From the NCBI GenBank assembly GCA_947646735.1, contig CANTFK010000722.1:56760-120759 (forward strand): a DNA stretch of 64,000 nt, written 5' to 3'. A program made the translations under genes and the position numbers. A model generated the notes under the pieces. That model was not told where the DNA came from, made no database searches, and was given only the letters and a program-made list of their open reading frames with translations. This DNA is from Peronospora farinosa (lineage: Eukaryota > Oomycota > Peronosporomycetes > Peronosporales > Peronosporaceae). This document shows, in pieces, positions 51,496-63,700 of this stretch. Each line of letters opens with the position of its first letter. Positions within the stretch are counted from its first letter, which is position 1.

Positions 51496-52796
51496 TGTGG
51501 TAAAGCGATCGAATAATTTGAAAGGGATCGATCAAAGAAATGTCGTCGATCCACAACCCTGCGCTCCGATTGGTCAATAAGGCATGCGAGATGGTTGGAA
51601 GAGGGAGTAACGGTGTGAAGAACACAGAAGAATATGGATCGAAAAAGGATTGGGTGTGGACCACACACCACAGTCGCGATCCAGGAGGATCGGATCGAAA
51701 CCTTGATCCAGAAAGAAGATCGCAAATCGTAACCAGCTGAAGATCGATACGCAACCTCGATCCAGAAACCAGATCGATTAAACCATATCTACAAAACCGG
51801 ATCGACAAAACCGGATCGACAAAACAGGATCGACAAAACAGGATCGACAAAACCGGATCGACAAAACCGGATCGACAAAACTGGATCGACAAAACTGGAT
51901 CGACAAAACAGGATCGACAAAACTGGATCGACAAAACAGGATCGACAAAACAGGATCGACAAAACCGGATCGACAAAACCGGATCGACAAAACAGGATCG
52001 ACAAAACAGGATCGACAAAACCGGATCGACAAAACCGGATCGACAAAACTGGATCGACAAAACTGGATCGACAAAACAGGATCGACAAAACTGGATCGAC
52101 AAAACAGGATCGACAAAACAGGATCGACAAAACTGGATCGACAAAACAGGATCGACAAAACAGGATCGACAAAACAGGATCGACAAAACAGGATCGACAA
52201 AACCGGATCGACAAAACCGGATCGACAAAACTGGATCGACAAAACTGGATCGACAAAACAGGATCGACAAAACTGGATCGACAAAACTGGATCGACACGG
52301 TGTTTGAAGTGGACCACATAGCAAGTCTGATTTATTTCCAAGAAGGCGACACGCGGCAGTAGATCCTGGGCTACCGATAGGCAAGATCATAGGTTCTGGG
52401 TATTTGATTGGTTAACATTAAACAGAGTTTCTTTTACTTCGAACTACGCACGCAGACTTCTCTTCCGGGTGGGAAATTTTTTGGCCCCCCGACGATCAAG
52501 AACTTCTGCCACCAGTACCTACAAGTAATATCCCTGGATTGTTTGGCCAGGGATTACAAGACCTCTCACAAACAAAATTCGCCTGCGATTGGACGCAGTA
52601 TCACGTAAAGGACAAGGCACAAGATCGCGAGACGGCTCAAGTGGTCAGAAGGTCAAGTGTATCAAGTATCTACATTTTTGGACAAGGTGATCTCAAAAGA
52701 GATCAGGGCGACTCGTATAGAGCCCCCCCAAGTAACCCTCGATCGCTTGAAGATTCCCGCGTGATCGAACCCCAACCAATCCCAACCACGGTCAAG
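51496..52796 (+). repeat. satellite unit P1
   Basis: 1,301 bp, longest copy, subtype GGTGTGAAG. The minisatellite block at ~51771-52297 has about 37 repeats of 14 bp with three variants. It abuts the broken Helitron helicase. Confidence 0.9.
51797..52132 (+). repeat. 168-bp higher-order repeat, two copies
   Basis: Scoring each 14-mer by the base after AAAAC gives C C A A C C T T A T A A for 51797-51964 and exactly the same order for 51965-52132. Twelve 14-mers therefore form a 168-bp higher-order unit, followed by a related partial block. Confidence 0.85.
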
Positions 52797-53740
52797 TGTG
52801 GTAAAGCGATCGAATAATTTGAAAGGGATCGATCAAAGAAATGTCGTCGATCCACAATCCTGCGCTACGATTGGTCAATAAGGCATGCGAGATGGTTGGA
52901 AGAGGGAGTAACGGTGTGAAGAACACAGAAGAATATGGATCGAAAAAGGATTGGGTGTGGACCACACACCACAGTCGCGATCCAGGAGGATCGGATCGAA
53001 ACCTTGATCCAGAAAGAAGATCGCAAATCGTAACCAGCTGAAGATCGATACGCAACCTCGATACGCAACCTCGATCCAGAAACCGGATCGATAAAACCGG
53101 ATCGACAAAACTGGATCGACAAAACTGGATCGACAAAACTGGATCGACAAAACTGGATCGACAAAACTGGATCGACAAAACTGGATCGACAAAACTGGAT
53201 CGACAAAACCGGATCGACAAAACTGGATCGACACAGTGTTTGAAGTGGACCACATAGCAAGTCTGATTCATTTCCAAGAAGGCGACACGCGGCAGTAGAT
53301 CCTGGGCTACCGATAGGCAAGATCATAGGTTCTGGGTATTTGATTGGTTAACATTAAACAGAGTTTCTTTTACTTCGAACTACGCACGCAGACTTCTCTT
53401 CCGGGTGGGAAATTTTTTGGCCCCCCGACGATCAAGAACTTCTGCCACCAGTACCTACAAGTAATATCCCTGGATTGTTTGGCCAGGGATTACAAGACCT
53501 CTCACAAACAAAATTCTCCTGCGATTGGACGCAGTATCACGTAAAGGACAAGGCACAAGATCGCGAGACGGCTCAAGTGGTCAGAAGGTCAAGTGTATCA
53601 AGTGGATCAAGTATCTACATTTTTGGACAAGGCGATCTCAAAAGAGATCAAGGCGACTCGTATAGAGCCCCCCAAGTAACCCTCGATCGCGTGAAGATTC
53701 CCGCGTGATCGAATCCCAACCAATCCCAACCACGGTCAAG
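52797..53740 (+). repeat. satellite unit P2
   Basis: 944 bp, subtype GGTGTGAAG, about ten 14-mers (53091-53233). Confidence 0.9.
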
Positions 53741-54740
53741 TGTGGTGAAGCGATCGAATAATTTGAAAGGGATCGATCAAAGAAATGTCGTCGATCCACA
53801 ATCCTGCGCTACGATTGGTCAATGAGGCATGCGAGATGGTTGGAAGAGGGAGTAACGTTTTTAAGAACACAGAAGAATATGGATCGAAAAAGGATTGGGT
53901 GTGGACCACACACCACAGTCGCGATCCAGGAGGATCGATTCGAAACCTTGATCCAGAAAGAAGATCGCAAATCGTAACCAGCTGAAGATCGATACGCAAC
54001 CTCGATACGCAACCTCGATCCAGAAACCATATCGACAAAACTGGATCGACAAAACTGGATCGACAAAACTGGATCGACAAAACTGGATCGACAAAACTGG
54101 ATCGACAAAACTGGATCGACAAAACTGGATCGACAAAACTGGATCGACAAAACTGGATCGACAAAACTGGATCGACAAAACTGGATCGACAAAACTGGAT
54201 CGACAAAACAGGATCGACAAAACTGGATCGACACAGTGTTTGAAGTGGACCACATAGCAAGTCTGATTCATTTCCAAGAAGGCGACACGCGGCAGTAGAT
54301 CCTGGGCTACCGATAGGCAAGATCATAGGTTCTGGGTATTTGATTGGTTAACATTAAACAGAGTTTCTTTTACTTCGAACTACGCACGCAGACTTCTCTT
54401 CCGGGTGGGAAATTTTTTGGCCCCCCGACGATCAAGAACTTCTGCCACCAGTACCTACAAGTAATATCCCTGGATTGTTTGGCCAGGGATTACAAGACCT
54501 CTCACAAACAAAATTCTCCTGCGATTGGACGCAGTATCACGTAAAGGACAAGGCACAAGATCGCGAGACGGCTCAAGTGGTCAGAAGGTCAAGTGTATCA
54601 AGTGGATCAAGTATCTACATTTTTGGACAAGGCGATCTCAAAAGAGATCAAGGCGACTCGTATAGAGCCCCCCAAGTAACCCTCGATCGCGTGAAGATTC
54701 CCGCGTGATCGAATCCCAACCAATCCCAACCACGGTCAAG
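53741..54740 (+). repeat. satellite unit P3
   Basis: 1,000 bp, subtype GTTTTTAAG, about fifteen 14-mers (54027-54233). Confidence 0.9.
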
Positions 54741-55745
54741 TGTGGTGAAGCGATCGAATAATTTGAAAGGGATCGATCAAAGAAATGTCGTCGATCCACA
54801 ATCCTGCGCTACGATTGGTCAATAAGGCATGCGAGATGGTTGGAAGAGGGAGTAACGTTTTTAAGAACACAGAAGAATATGGATCGAAAAAGGATTGGGT
54901 GTGGACCACACACCACAGTCGCGATCCAGGAGGATCGGATCGAAACCTTGATCCAGAAAGAAGATCGCAAATCGTAACCAGCTGAAGATCGATACGCAAT
55001 CGATACGCAACCTCGATCCAGAAACCGGATCGACAAAACCATATCGACAAAACCGGATCGACAAAACTGGATCGAAACAAAACTGGATCGACAAAACCGG
55101 ATCGATAAAACCGTATCGACAAAACCGGATCGACAAAACTGGATCGACAAAACTGGATCGACAGAACTGGATCGACAAAACTGGATCGACTGCAAAACTG
55201 GATCGACAAAACTGGATCGACAAAACTGGATCGACAAAACTGGATCGACAAACCGGACGCTGAGAAAATTTTGAAGTGGACCACATACAAGTTCGGACCT
55301 TATTTCAAGAAGGCGACCAGCGGCAGTAGGATCCTTGGGCTGTTAGCAAGATCAGGTTCTGGGTATTTGATTGGTTAATCATTAAACAGAGTTTCGTTTC
55401 TCGAATCCGCACGCAGCATTTTCCGGTAGGTTTTTGGCTTCACGACGATCAAGAATCCCCTGCCACCAGCAGCCTAGCTGAAATAATCCCAGGATTGCTT
55501 ACTGGGTCAGGACAAGACTTCACAAACAGTTTGCAGACTGGGATCGGCAGCAGTCATGCGCGAAATCGCGGGGCACAAGATCGCGAGACGGTTGGGAGGT
55601 ATGAAACAGAGCGTCGCACAGTGGATCAGGTATTCATTTTTGGCTGCGCGATCTTCAAAGAGATCACAATCGTATCCCTGAAGGAATTCTCGATTGCGAA
55701 GAGGGGGGCTTTATCGAATCCTCGTCCGTCTCGACCACTGTCAAG
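54741..55745 (+). repeat. satellite unit P4
   Basis: Subtype GTTTTTAAG. The first half is clean; from about 55250 many small deletions and substitutions appear. Confidence 0.85.
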
Positions 55746-57638
55746 CGTGGTGAAGCGATCGAATGGGTTTGCGGGACGATCGGAAGAAATGGTCGTCGAT
55801 CCTGAGAACTTCTCGTTACGATTGGCGATGCGAGGATGCATTGGCAGGAGCAATTGTTTTTAGAACAATATATTAAATATGGACGAAAAAAGTGATTGCA
55901 AAAACTAATATCATGTCGCGAACAAAATGGGTGCGAAACCGGGGGCAACGAAGAAGATCGCAAACAACCAGCTGAAATGATCGATACGCAAACTCGATTA
56001 TGCAACCTACGATCCAGAAACCAGATCGAAAAAAACTGGATCGACAAAACTGGATCGACAGGATCGACAAAACAAAAAAAAACAGGATCGAAGGGGATGA
56101 CGACAAAACTGATCGACAGTCCGGACCGACAGCAGGATCGACAAAACTGGATCGACGGGGCACCGTGCTCTGAAGTGAATCACCATGGCTCCGATTTTAC
56201 TCCGCTATATGCAACACGCGGCGTAAATCCTGGCCAGTCGATAGGCAAGATCATAAGAGGGGGTTAACATTAAACAGAAAGCCGAACTACGCAGACGCGG
56301 GTGAAAGCTTTTACTCCGCCTGACGATCAAGAACTCTGCCAATCAGCACCTGGCCAAAGGATTGTTCGGAATAAGGATTGCCAAGACCACACAGTCAAAA
56401 TTCTCCTGAGATTAGACGCAGTACGCAAAGGACAAGGCACAAGATCGCGAGACGGTTCGCGGTCGCCGTCAAGTGTATCTGCGACCAAGCGTTGCTGACA
56501 TTTGGATCAGCGTTTATTCAAAGAGATCAAGCGCTTATTCCTCAGCCTCCACCTCGATCATGAAGATTCCTGATCAATCTCAATCATCTCAACACGTCTG
56601 GCGGTATTAATCTGCCACTTGAAAGGATCGATCAAAGAGTTCAGTCGTCGATCCATTGAACGGCGATGATTGTCAATGAGGCGAGATGAGCAACATGAGC
56701 AACGGTGCAGAACACAGGAGAATATGGACGAAAAAGACTGGTGACCAATACCGAATACAAAAGTCGCATCCAGGAAGTATCGACTTCGAAACCTGATCCA
56801 GAAAGAAGATCAGAACAGAATTCAGTTTGGTACATCGATGCCCTTATACGCACCCCGATCCAGAAACCGGATCGATACTGACGATAAAAACCGGATCATT
56901 GAATGACGATGAAAACTGGATCGATAGAATGATCGACAAAACTGACGACAAAACGGATCGACAAAACAGATCGATAAAACTTTGACGATAGTAAAGCGAA
57001 GGGACGCCATAGCAAGTCGATGATTATATGATACGCCAGCAGGATCTTGCCGATAGGCAGACGCAGGCTCACATTGCCAGACGTTAGAGTTGAGCCATTC
57101 AGCATTGCAGGATTTTCCGGGTGAGGCGCTGGTTCTTCCCGACGATCGCTTTCAACTTCGCCACCAGTACTACGCGCAATATCCCGGATCGTCAGGATTG
57201 ACCACAAATAAAATTTCAGATACACGGAGACGATAAGATATGCGATAGACGCGAGACATCACCAAGGCCAGTCGGCAACAAGGGATCGGCATACATTTTT
57301 GACAAGACCTAAAGAGGATCGCGCGACCTGCATAGAGCCCCAAGTAACCCCGATCGCGCGGTATTCCGCACCAATCCGGCAACAATCCAGTTCCATGGCC
57401 AAGGGGAAGTTGACTGAATAATCGGAAAAGGATAATGGGGAATGCCGATCACACCCAGCAAGACGCGAATAATGAGGTGCCAGAGATGGCTGGAAGAGAA
57501 GAATATGACTGAAAGGATTGGTGGAACGTTATTCAATACAGTCGTGATCCAGGAGGATCGATTCAAACTTGATCCAGAAAGAAGATCGCAAATCAAATGA
57601 ACAGACTGACAAACAAAAATTTTCACCGCGATAGCCCC
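55746..57638 (+). repeat. eroded satellite units P5-P7
   Basis: Three consecutive units (starts near 55746, 56598 and 57407) are recognisable only by short matching blocks such as GCACAAGATCGCGAGACGG and CCAGAAAGAAGATCGCAAA. Differences are mostly short deletions. The last unit breaks off before its minisatellite. Confidence 0.75.
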
Positions 57639-57740
57639 GGGGGGGGGGACAACACGCCGGGGGGGGGGGGGCAGAATGCCAGAATGGAGCAACATTTAAA
57701 TGTATCCTTGGCGATACGAAAACGAATTTGGAGAATGGTC
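57639..57740. other. inversion junction with G homopolymers
   Basis: Runs of ten G (57639-57648) and thirteen G (57659-57671) and about 70 bp of unrelated sequence separate the two arms. Confidence 0.7.
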
Positions 57741-60700
57741 GAGGTCTTGTAATCCCTGGCCAAACAATCCAGGGATATTACTTGTAGGTACTGGTGGCAG
57801 AAGTTCTTGATCGTCGGGGGGCCAAAAACTTTCCCACCCGGAAGAGAAGTCTGCGTGCGTAGTTCGAAGTAAAACAAACTCTGTTTAATGTTAACCAATC
57901 AAATACCCAGAACCTATGATCTTGCCTATCGGTAGCCCAGGATCTACTGCCGCGTGTCGCCTTCTTGGAAATAAATCAGACTTGCTATGTGGTCCACTTC
58001 AAACACTGTGTCGATCCAGTTTTGTCGATCCAGTTTTGTCGATCCAGTTTTGTCGATCCAGTTTTGTCGATCCAGTTTTGTCGATCCAGTTTTGTCGATC
58101 CAGTTTTGTCGATCCAGTTTTGTCGATCCAGTTTTGTCGATCCAGTTCTGTCGATCCAGTTTTGTCGATCCAGTTTTGTCGATCCGGTTTCTGGATCGAG
58201 GTTGCGTATCGAGGTTGCGTATCGATCTTCAGCTGGTTACGATTTGCGATCTTCTTTCTGGATCAAGGTTTCGATCGATCCTCCTGGATCGCGACTGTGG
58301 TGTGTGGTCCACACCCAATCCTTTTTCGATCCATATTCTTCTGTGTTCTTAAAAACGTTACTCCCTCTTCCAACCATCTCGCATGCCTCATTGACCAATC
58401 GTAGCGCAGGATTGTGGATCGACGACATTTCTTTGATCGATCCCTTTCAAATTATTCGATCGCTTCACCACACTTGACCGTGGTTGGGATTGGTTGGGAT
58501 TCGATCACGCGGGAATCTTCACGCGATCGAGGGTTACTTGGGGGGCTCTATACGAGTCGCCTTGATCTCTTTTGAGATCGCCTTGTCCAAAAATGTAGAT
58601 ACTTGATCCACTTGATACACTTGACCTTCTGACCACTTGAGCCGTCTCGCGATCTTGTGCCTTGTCCTTTACGTGATACTGCGTCCAATCGCAGGAGAAT
58701 TTTGTTTGTGAGAGGTCTTGTAATCCCTGGCCAAACAATCCAGGGATATTACTTGTAGGTACTGGTGGCAGAAGTTCTTGATCGTCGGGGGGCCAAAAAC
58801 TTTCCCACCCGGAAGAGAAGTCTGCGTGCGTAGTTCGAAGTAAAACAAACTCTGTTTAATGTTAACCAATCAAATACCCAGAACCTATGATCTTGCCTAT
58901 CGGTAGCCCAGGATCTACTGCCGCGTGTCGCCTTCTTGGAAATAAATCAGACTTGCTATGTGGTCCACTTCAAACACTGTGTCGATCCAGTTTTGTCGAT
59001 CCAGTTTTGTCGATCCAGTTTTGTCGATCCAGTTTTGTCGATCCAGTTTTGTCGATCCAGTTTTGTCGATCCAGTTCTGTCGATCCAGTTTTGTCGATCC
59101 AGTTTTGTCGATCCGGTTTCTGGATCGAGGTTGCGTATCGAGGTTGCGTATCGATCTTCAGCTGGTTACGATTTGCGATCTTCTTTCTGGATCAAGGTTT
59201 CGAATCCGATCCTCCTGGATCGCGACTGTGGTGTGTGGTCCACACCCAATCCTTTTTCGATCCATATTCTTCTGTGTTCTTAAAAACGTTACTCCCTCTT
59301 CCAACCATCTCGCATGCCTCATTGACCAATCGTAGCGCAGGATTGTGGATCGACGACATTTCTTTGATCGATCCCTTTCAAATTATTCGATCGCTTCACC
59401 ACACTTGACCGTGGTTGGGATTGGTTGGGATTCGATCACGCGGGAATCTTCACGCGATCGAGGGTTACTTGGGGGGCTCTATACGAGTCGCCTTGATCTC
59501 TTTTGAGATCGCCTTGTCCAAAAATGTAGATACTTGATCCACTTGATACACTTGACCTTCTGACCACTTGAGCCGTCTCGCGATCTTGTGCCTTGTCCTT
59601 TACGTGATACTGCGTCCAATCGCAGGAGAATTTTGTTTGTGAGAGGTCTTGTAATCCCTGGCCAAACAATCCAGGGATATTACTTGTAGGTACTGGTGGC
59701 AGAAGTTCTTGATCGTCGGGGGGCCAAAAACTTTCCCACCCGGAAGAGAAGTCTGCGTGCGTAGTTCGAAGTAAAACAAACTCTGTTTAATGTTAACCAA
59801 TCAAATACCCAGAACCTATGATCTTGCCTATCGGTAGCCCAGGATCTACTGCCGCGTGTCGCCTTCTTGGAAATAAATCAGACTTGCTATGTGGTCCACT
59901 TCAAACACTGTGTCGATCCAGTTTTGTCGATCCAGTTTTGTCGATCCAGTTTTGTCGATCCAGTTTTGTCGATCCAGTTTTGTCGATCCAGTTTTGTCGA
60001 TCCAGTTCTGTCGATCCAGTTTTGTCGATCCAGTTTTGTCGATCCGGTTTCTGGATCGAGGTTGCGTATCGAGGTTGCGTATCGATCTTCAGCTGGTTAC
60101 GATTTGCGATCTTCTTTCTGGATCAAGGTTTCGATCCGATCCTCCTGGATCGCGACTGTGGTGTGTGGTCCACACCCAATCCTTTTTCGATCCATATTCT
60201 TCTGTGTTCTTAAAAACGTTACTCCCTCTTCCAACCATCTCGCATGCCTCATTGACCAATCGTAGCGCAGGATTGTGGATCGACGACATTTCTTTGATCG
60301 ATCCCTTTCAAATTATTCGATCGCTTCACCACACTTGACCGTGGTTGGGATTGGTTGGGATTCGATCACGCGGGAATCTTCACGCGATCGAGGGTTACTT
60401 GGGGGGCTCTATACGAGTCGCCTTGATCTCTTTTGAGATCGCCTTGTCCAAAAATGTAGATACTTGATCCACTTGATACACTTGACCTTCTGACCACTTG
60501 AGCCGTCTCGCGATCTTGTGCCTTGTCCTTTACGTGATACTGCGTCCAATCGCAGGAGAATTTTGTTTGTGAGAGGTCTTGTAATCCCTGGCCAAACAAT
60601 CCAGGGATATTACTTGTAGGTACTGGTGGCAGAAGTTCTTGATCGTCGGGGGGCCAAAAACTTTCCCACCCGGAAGAGAAGTCTGCGTGCGTAGTTCGAA

Positions 60701-63700
60701 GTAAAACAAACTCTGTTTAATGTTAACCAATCAAATACCCAGAACCTATGATCTTGCCTATCGGTAGCCCAGGATCTACTGCCGCGTGTCGCCTTCTTGG
60801 AAATAAATCAGACTTGCTATGTGGTCCACTTCAAACACTGTGTCGATCCAGTTTTGTCGATCCAGTTTTGTCGATCCAGTTTTGTCGATCCAGTTTTGTC
60901 GATCCAGTTTTGTCGATCCAGTTTTGTCGATCCAGTTTTGTCGATCCAGTTCTGTCGATCCAGTTTTGTCGATCCAGTTTTGTCGATCCAGTTTTGTCGA
61001 TCCAGTTCTGTCGATCCAGTTCTGTCGATCCAGTTTTGTCGATCCAGTTTTGTCGATCCAGTTTTGTCGATCCGGTTTTGTCGATATGGTTTTGTCGATC
61101 CGGTTTCTGGATCGAGGTTGCGTATCGATCTTTAGCTGGTTACGATTTGCGATCTTCTTTCTGGATCAAGGTTTCGATCCGATCCTCCTGGATCGCGACT
61201 GTGGTGTGTGGTCCACACCCAATCCTTTTTCGATCCATATTCTTCTGTGTTCTTAAAAACGTTACTCCCTCTTCCAACCATCTCGCATGCCTTATTGACC
61301 AATCGTAGCGCAGGATTGTGGATCGACGACATTTCTTTGATCGATCCCTTTCAAATTATTCGATCGCTTCACCACACTTGACCGTGGTTGGGATTGGTTG
61401 GGATTCGATCACGCGGGAATCTTCACGCGATCGAGGGTTACTTGGGGGGCTCTATACGAGTCGCCTTGATCTCTTTTGAGATCGCCTTGTCCAAAAATGT
61501 AGATACTTGATCCACTTGATACACTTGACCTTCTGACCACTTGAGCCGTCTCGCGATCTTGTGCCTTGTCCTTTACGTGATACTGCGTCCAATCGCAGGA
61601 GAATTTTGTTTGTGAGAGGTCTTGTAATCCCTGGCCAAACAATCCAGGGATATTACTTGTAGGTACTGGTGGCAGAAGTTCTTGATCGTCGGGGGGCCAA
61701 AAACTTTCCCACCCGGAAGAGAAGTCTGCGTGCGTAGTTCGAAGTAAAACAAACTCTGTTTAATGTTAACCAATCAAATACCCAGAACCTATGATCTTGC
61801 CTATCGGTAGCCCAGGATCTACTGCCGCGTGTCGCCTTCTTGGAAATAAATCAGACTTGCTATGTGGTCCACTTCAAACACTGTGTCGATCCAGTTTTGT
61901 CGATCCAGTTTTGTCGATCCAGTTTTGTCGATCCAGTTTTGTCGATCCAGTTTTGTCGATCCAGTTTTGTCGATCCAGTTTTGTCGATCCAGTTTTGTCG
62001 ATCCAGTTTTGTCGATCCAGTTTTGTCGATCCAGTTTTGTCGATCCAGTTTTGTCGATACGGTTTTGTCGATCCGGTTTCTGGATCGAGGTTGCGTATCG
62101 AGGTTGCGTATCGATCTTCAGCTGGTTACGATTTGCGATCTTCTTTCTGGATCAAGGTTTCGATCCGATCCTCCTGGATCGCGACTGTGGTGTGTGGTCC
62201 ACACCCAATCCTTTTTCGATCCATATTCTTCTGTGTTCTTAAAAACGTTACTCCCTCTTCCAACCATCTCGCATGCCTCATTGACCAATCGTAGCGCAGG
62301 ATTGTGGATCGACGACATTTCTTTGATCGATCCCTTTCAAATTATTCGATCGCTTCACCACACTTGACCGTGGTTGGGATTGGTTGGGATTCGATCACGC
62401 GGGAATCTTCACGCGATCGAGGGTTACTTGGGGGGCTCTATACGAGTCGCCTTGATCTCTTTTGAGATCGCCTTGTCCAAAAATGTAGATACTTGATCCA
62501 CTTGATACACTTGACCTTCTGACCACTTGAGCCGTCTCGCGATCTTGTGCCTTGTCCTTTACGTGATACTGCGTCCAATCGCAGGAGAATTTTGTTTGTG
62601 AGAGGTCTTGTAATCCCTGGCCAAACAATCCAGGGATATTACTTGTAGGTACTGGTGGCAGAAGTTCTTGATCGTCGGGGGGCCAAAAACTTTCCCACCC
62701 GGAAGAGAAGTCTGCGTGCGTAGTTCGAAGTAAAACAAACTCTGTTTAATGTTAACCAATCAAATACCCAGAACCTATGATCTTGCCTATCGGTAGCCCA
62801 GGATCTACTGCCGCGTGTCGCCTTCTTGGAAATAAATCAGACTTGCTATGTGGTCCACTTCAAACACTGTGTCGATCCAGTTTTGTCGATCCAGTTTTGT
62901 CGATCCAGTTTTGTCGATCCAGTTTTGTCGATCCAGTTTTGTCGATCCAGTTTTGTCGATCCAGTTTTGTCGATCCAGTTTTGTCGATCCGGTTTTGTCG
63001 ATCCGGTTTCTGGATCGAGGTTGCGTATCGAGGTTGCGTATCGATCTTCAGCTGGTTACGATTTGCGATCTTCTTTCTGGATCGAGGTTTCGATCCGATC
63101 CTCCTGGATCGCGACTGTGGTGTGTGGTCCACACCCAATCCTTTTTCGATCCATATTCTTCTGTGTTCTTCACACCGTTACTCCCTCTTCCAACCATCTC
63201 GCATGCCTCATTGACCAATCGTAGCGCAGGATTGTGGATCGACGACATTTCTTTGATCGATCCCTTTCAAATTATTCGATCGCTTCACCACACTTGACCG
63301 TGGTTGGGATTGGTTGGGATTCGATCACGCGGGAATCTTCACGCGATCGAGGGTTACTTGGGGGGCTCTATACGAGTCGCCTTGATCTCTTTTGAGATCG
63401 CCTTGTCCAAAAATGTAGATACTTGATCCACTTGATACACTTGACCTTCTGACCACTTGAGCCGTCTCGCGATCTTGTGCCTTGTCCTTTACGTGATACT
63501 GCGTCCAATCGCAGGAGAATTTTGTTTGTGAGAGGTCTTGTAATCCCTGGCCAAACAATCCAGGGATATTACTTGTAGGTACTGGTGGCAGAAGTTCTTG
63601 ATCGTCGGGGAGCCAAAAACTTTCCCACCCGGAAGAGAAGTCTGCGTGCGTAGTTCGAAGTAAAACAAACTCTGTTTAATGTTAACCAATCAAATACCCA

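Larger units (their letters stand above)
51496..57638 (+). repeat. satellite array, plus-oriented arm (units P1-P7)
   Basis: Head-to-tail units starting TGTGGTRAAGCGATCG and ending CCACGGTCAAG. Each has a conserved flank, a 14-bp minisatellite block (GGATCGACAAAAC[T/C/A]), and a second conserved part with the hairpin ATCCCTGG-loop-CCAGGGAT. Unit length varies mostly in 14-bp steps. Units after ~55250 are strongly eroded. Confidence 0.9.

Noticed and set aside
51797..52297. CRISPR-like array
   Set aside because: The repeats are contiguous 14-mers without unique spacers and the sequence is eukaryotic.
55495..57225. Frames of 90-127 codons in the eroded array centre
   Set aside because: They are chance frames in decayed repeat units.
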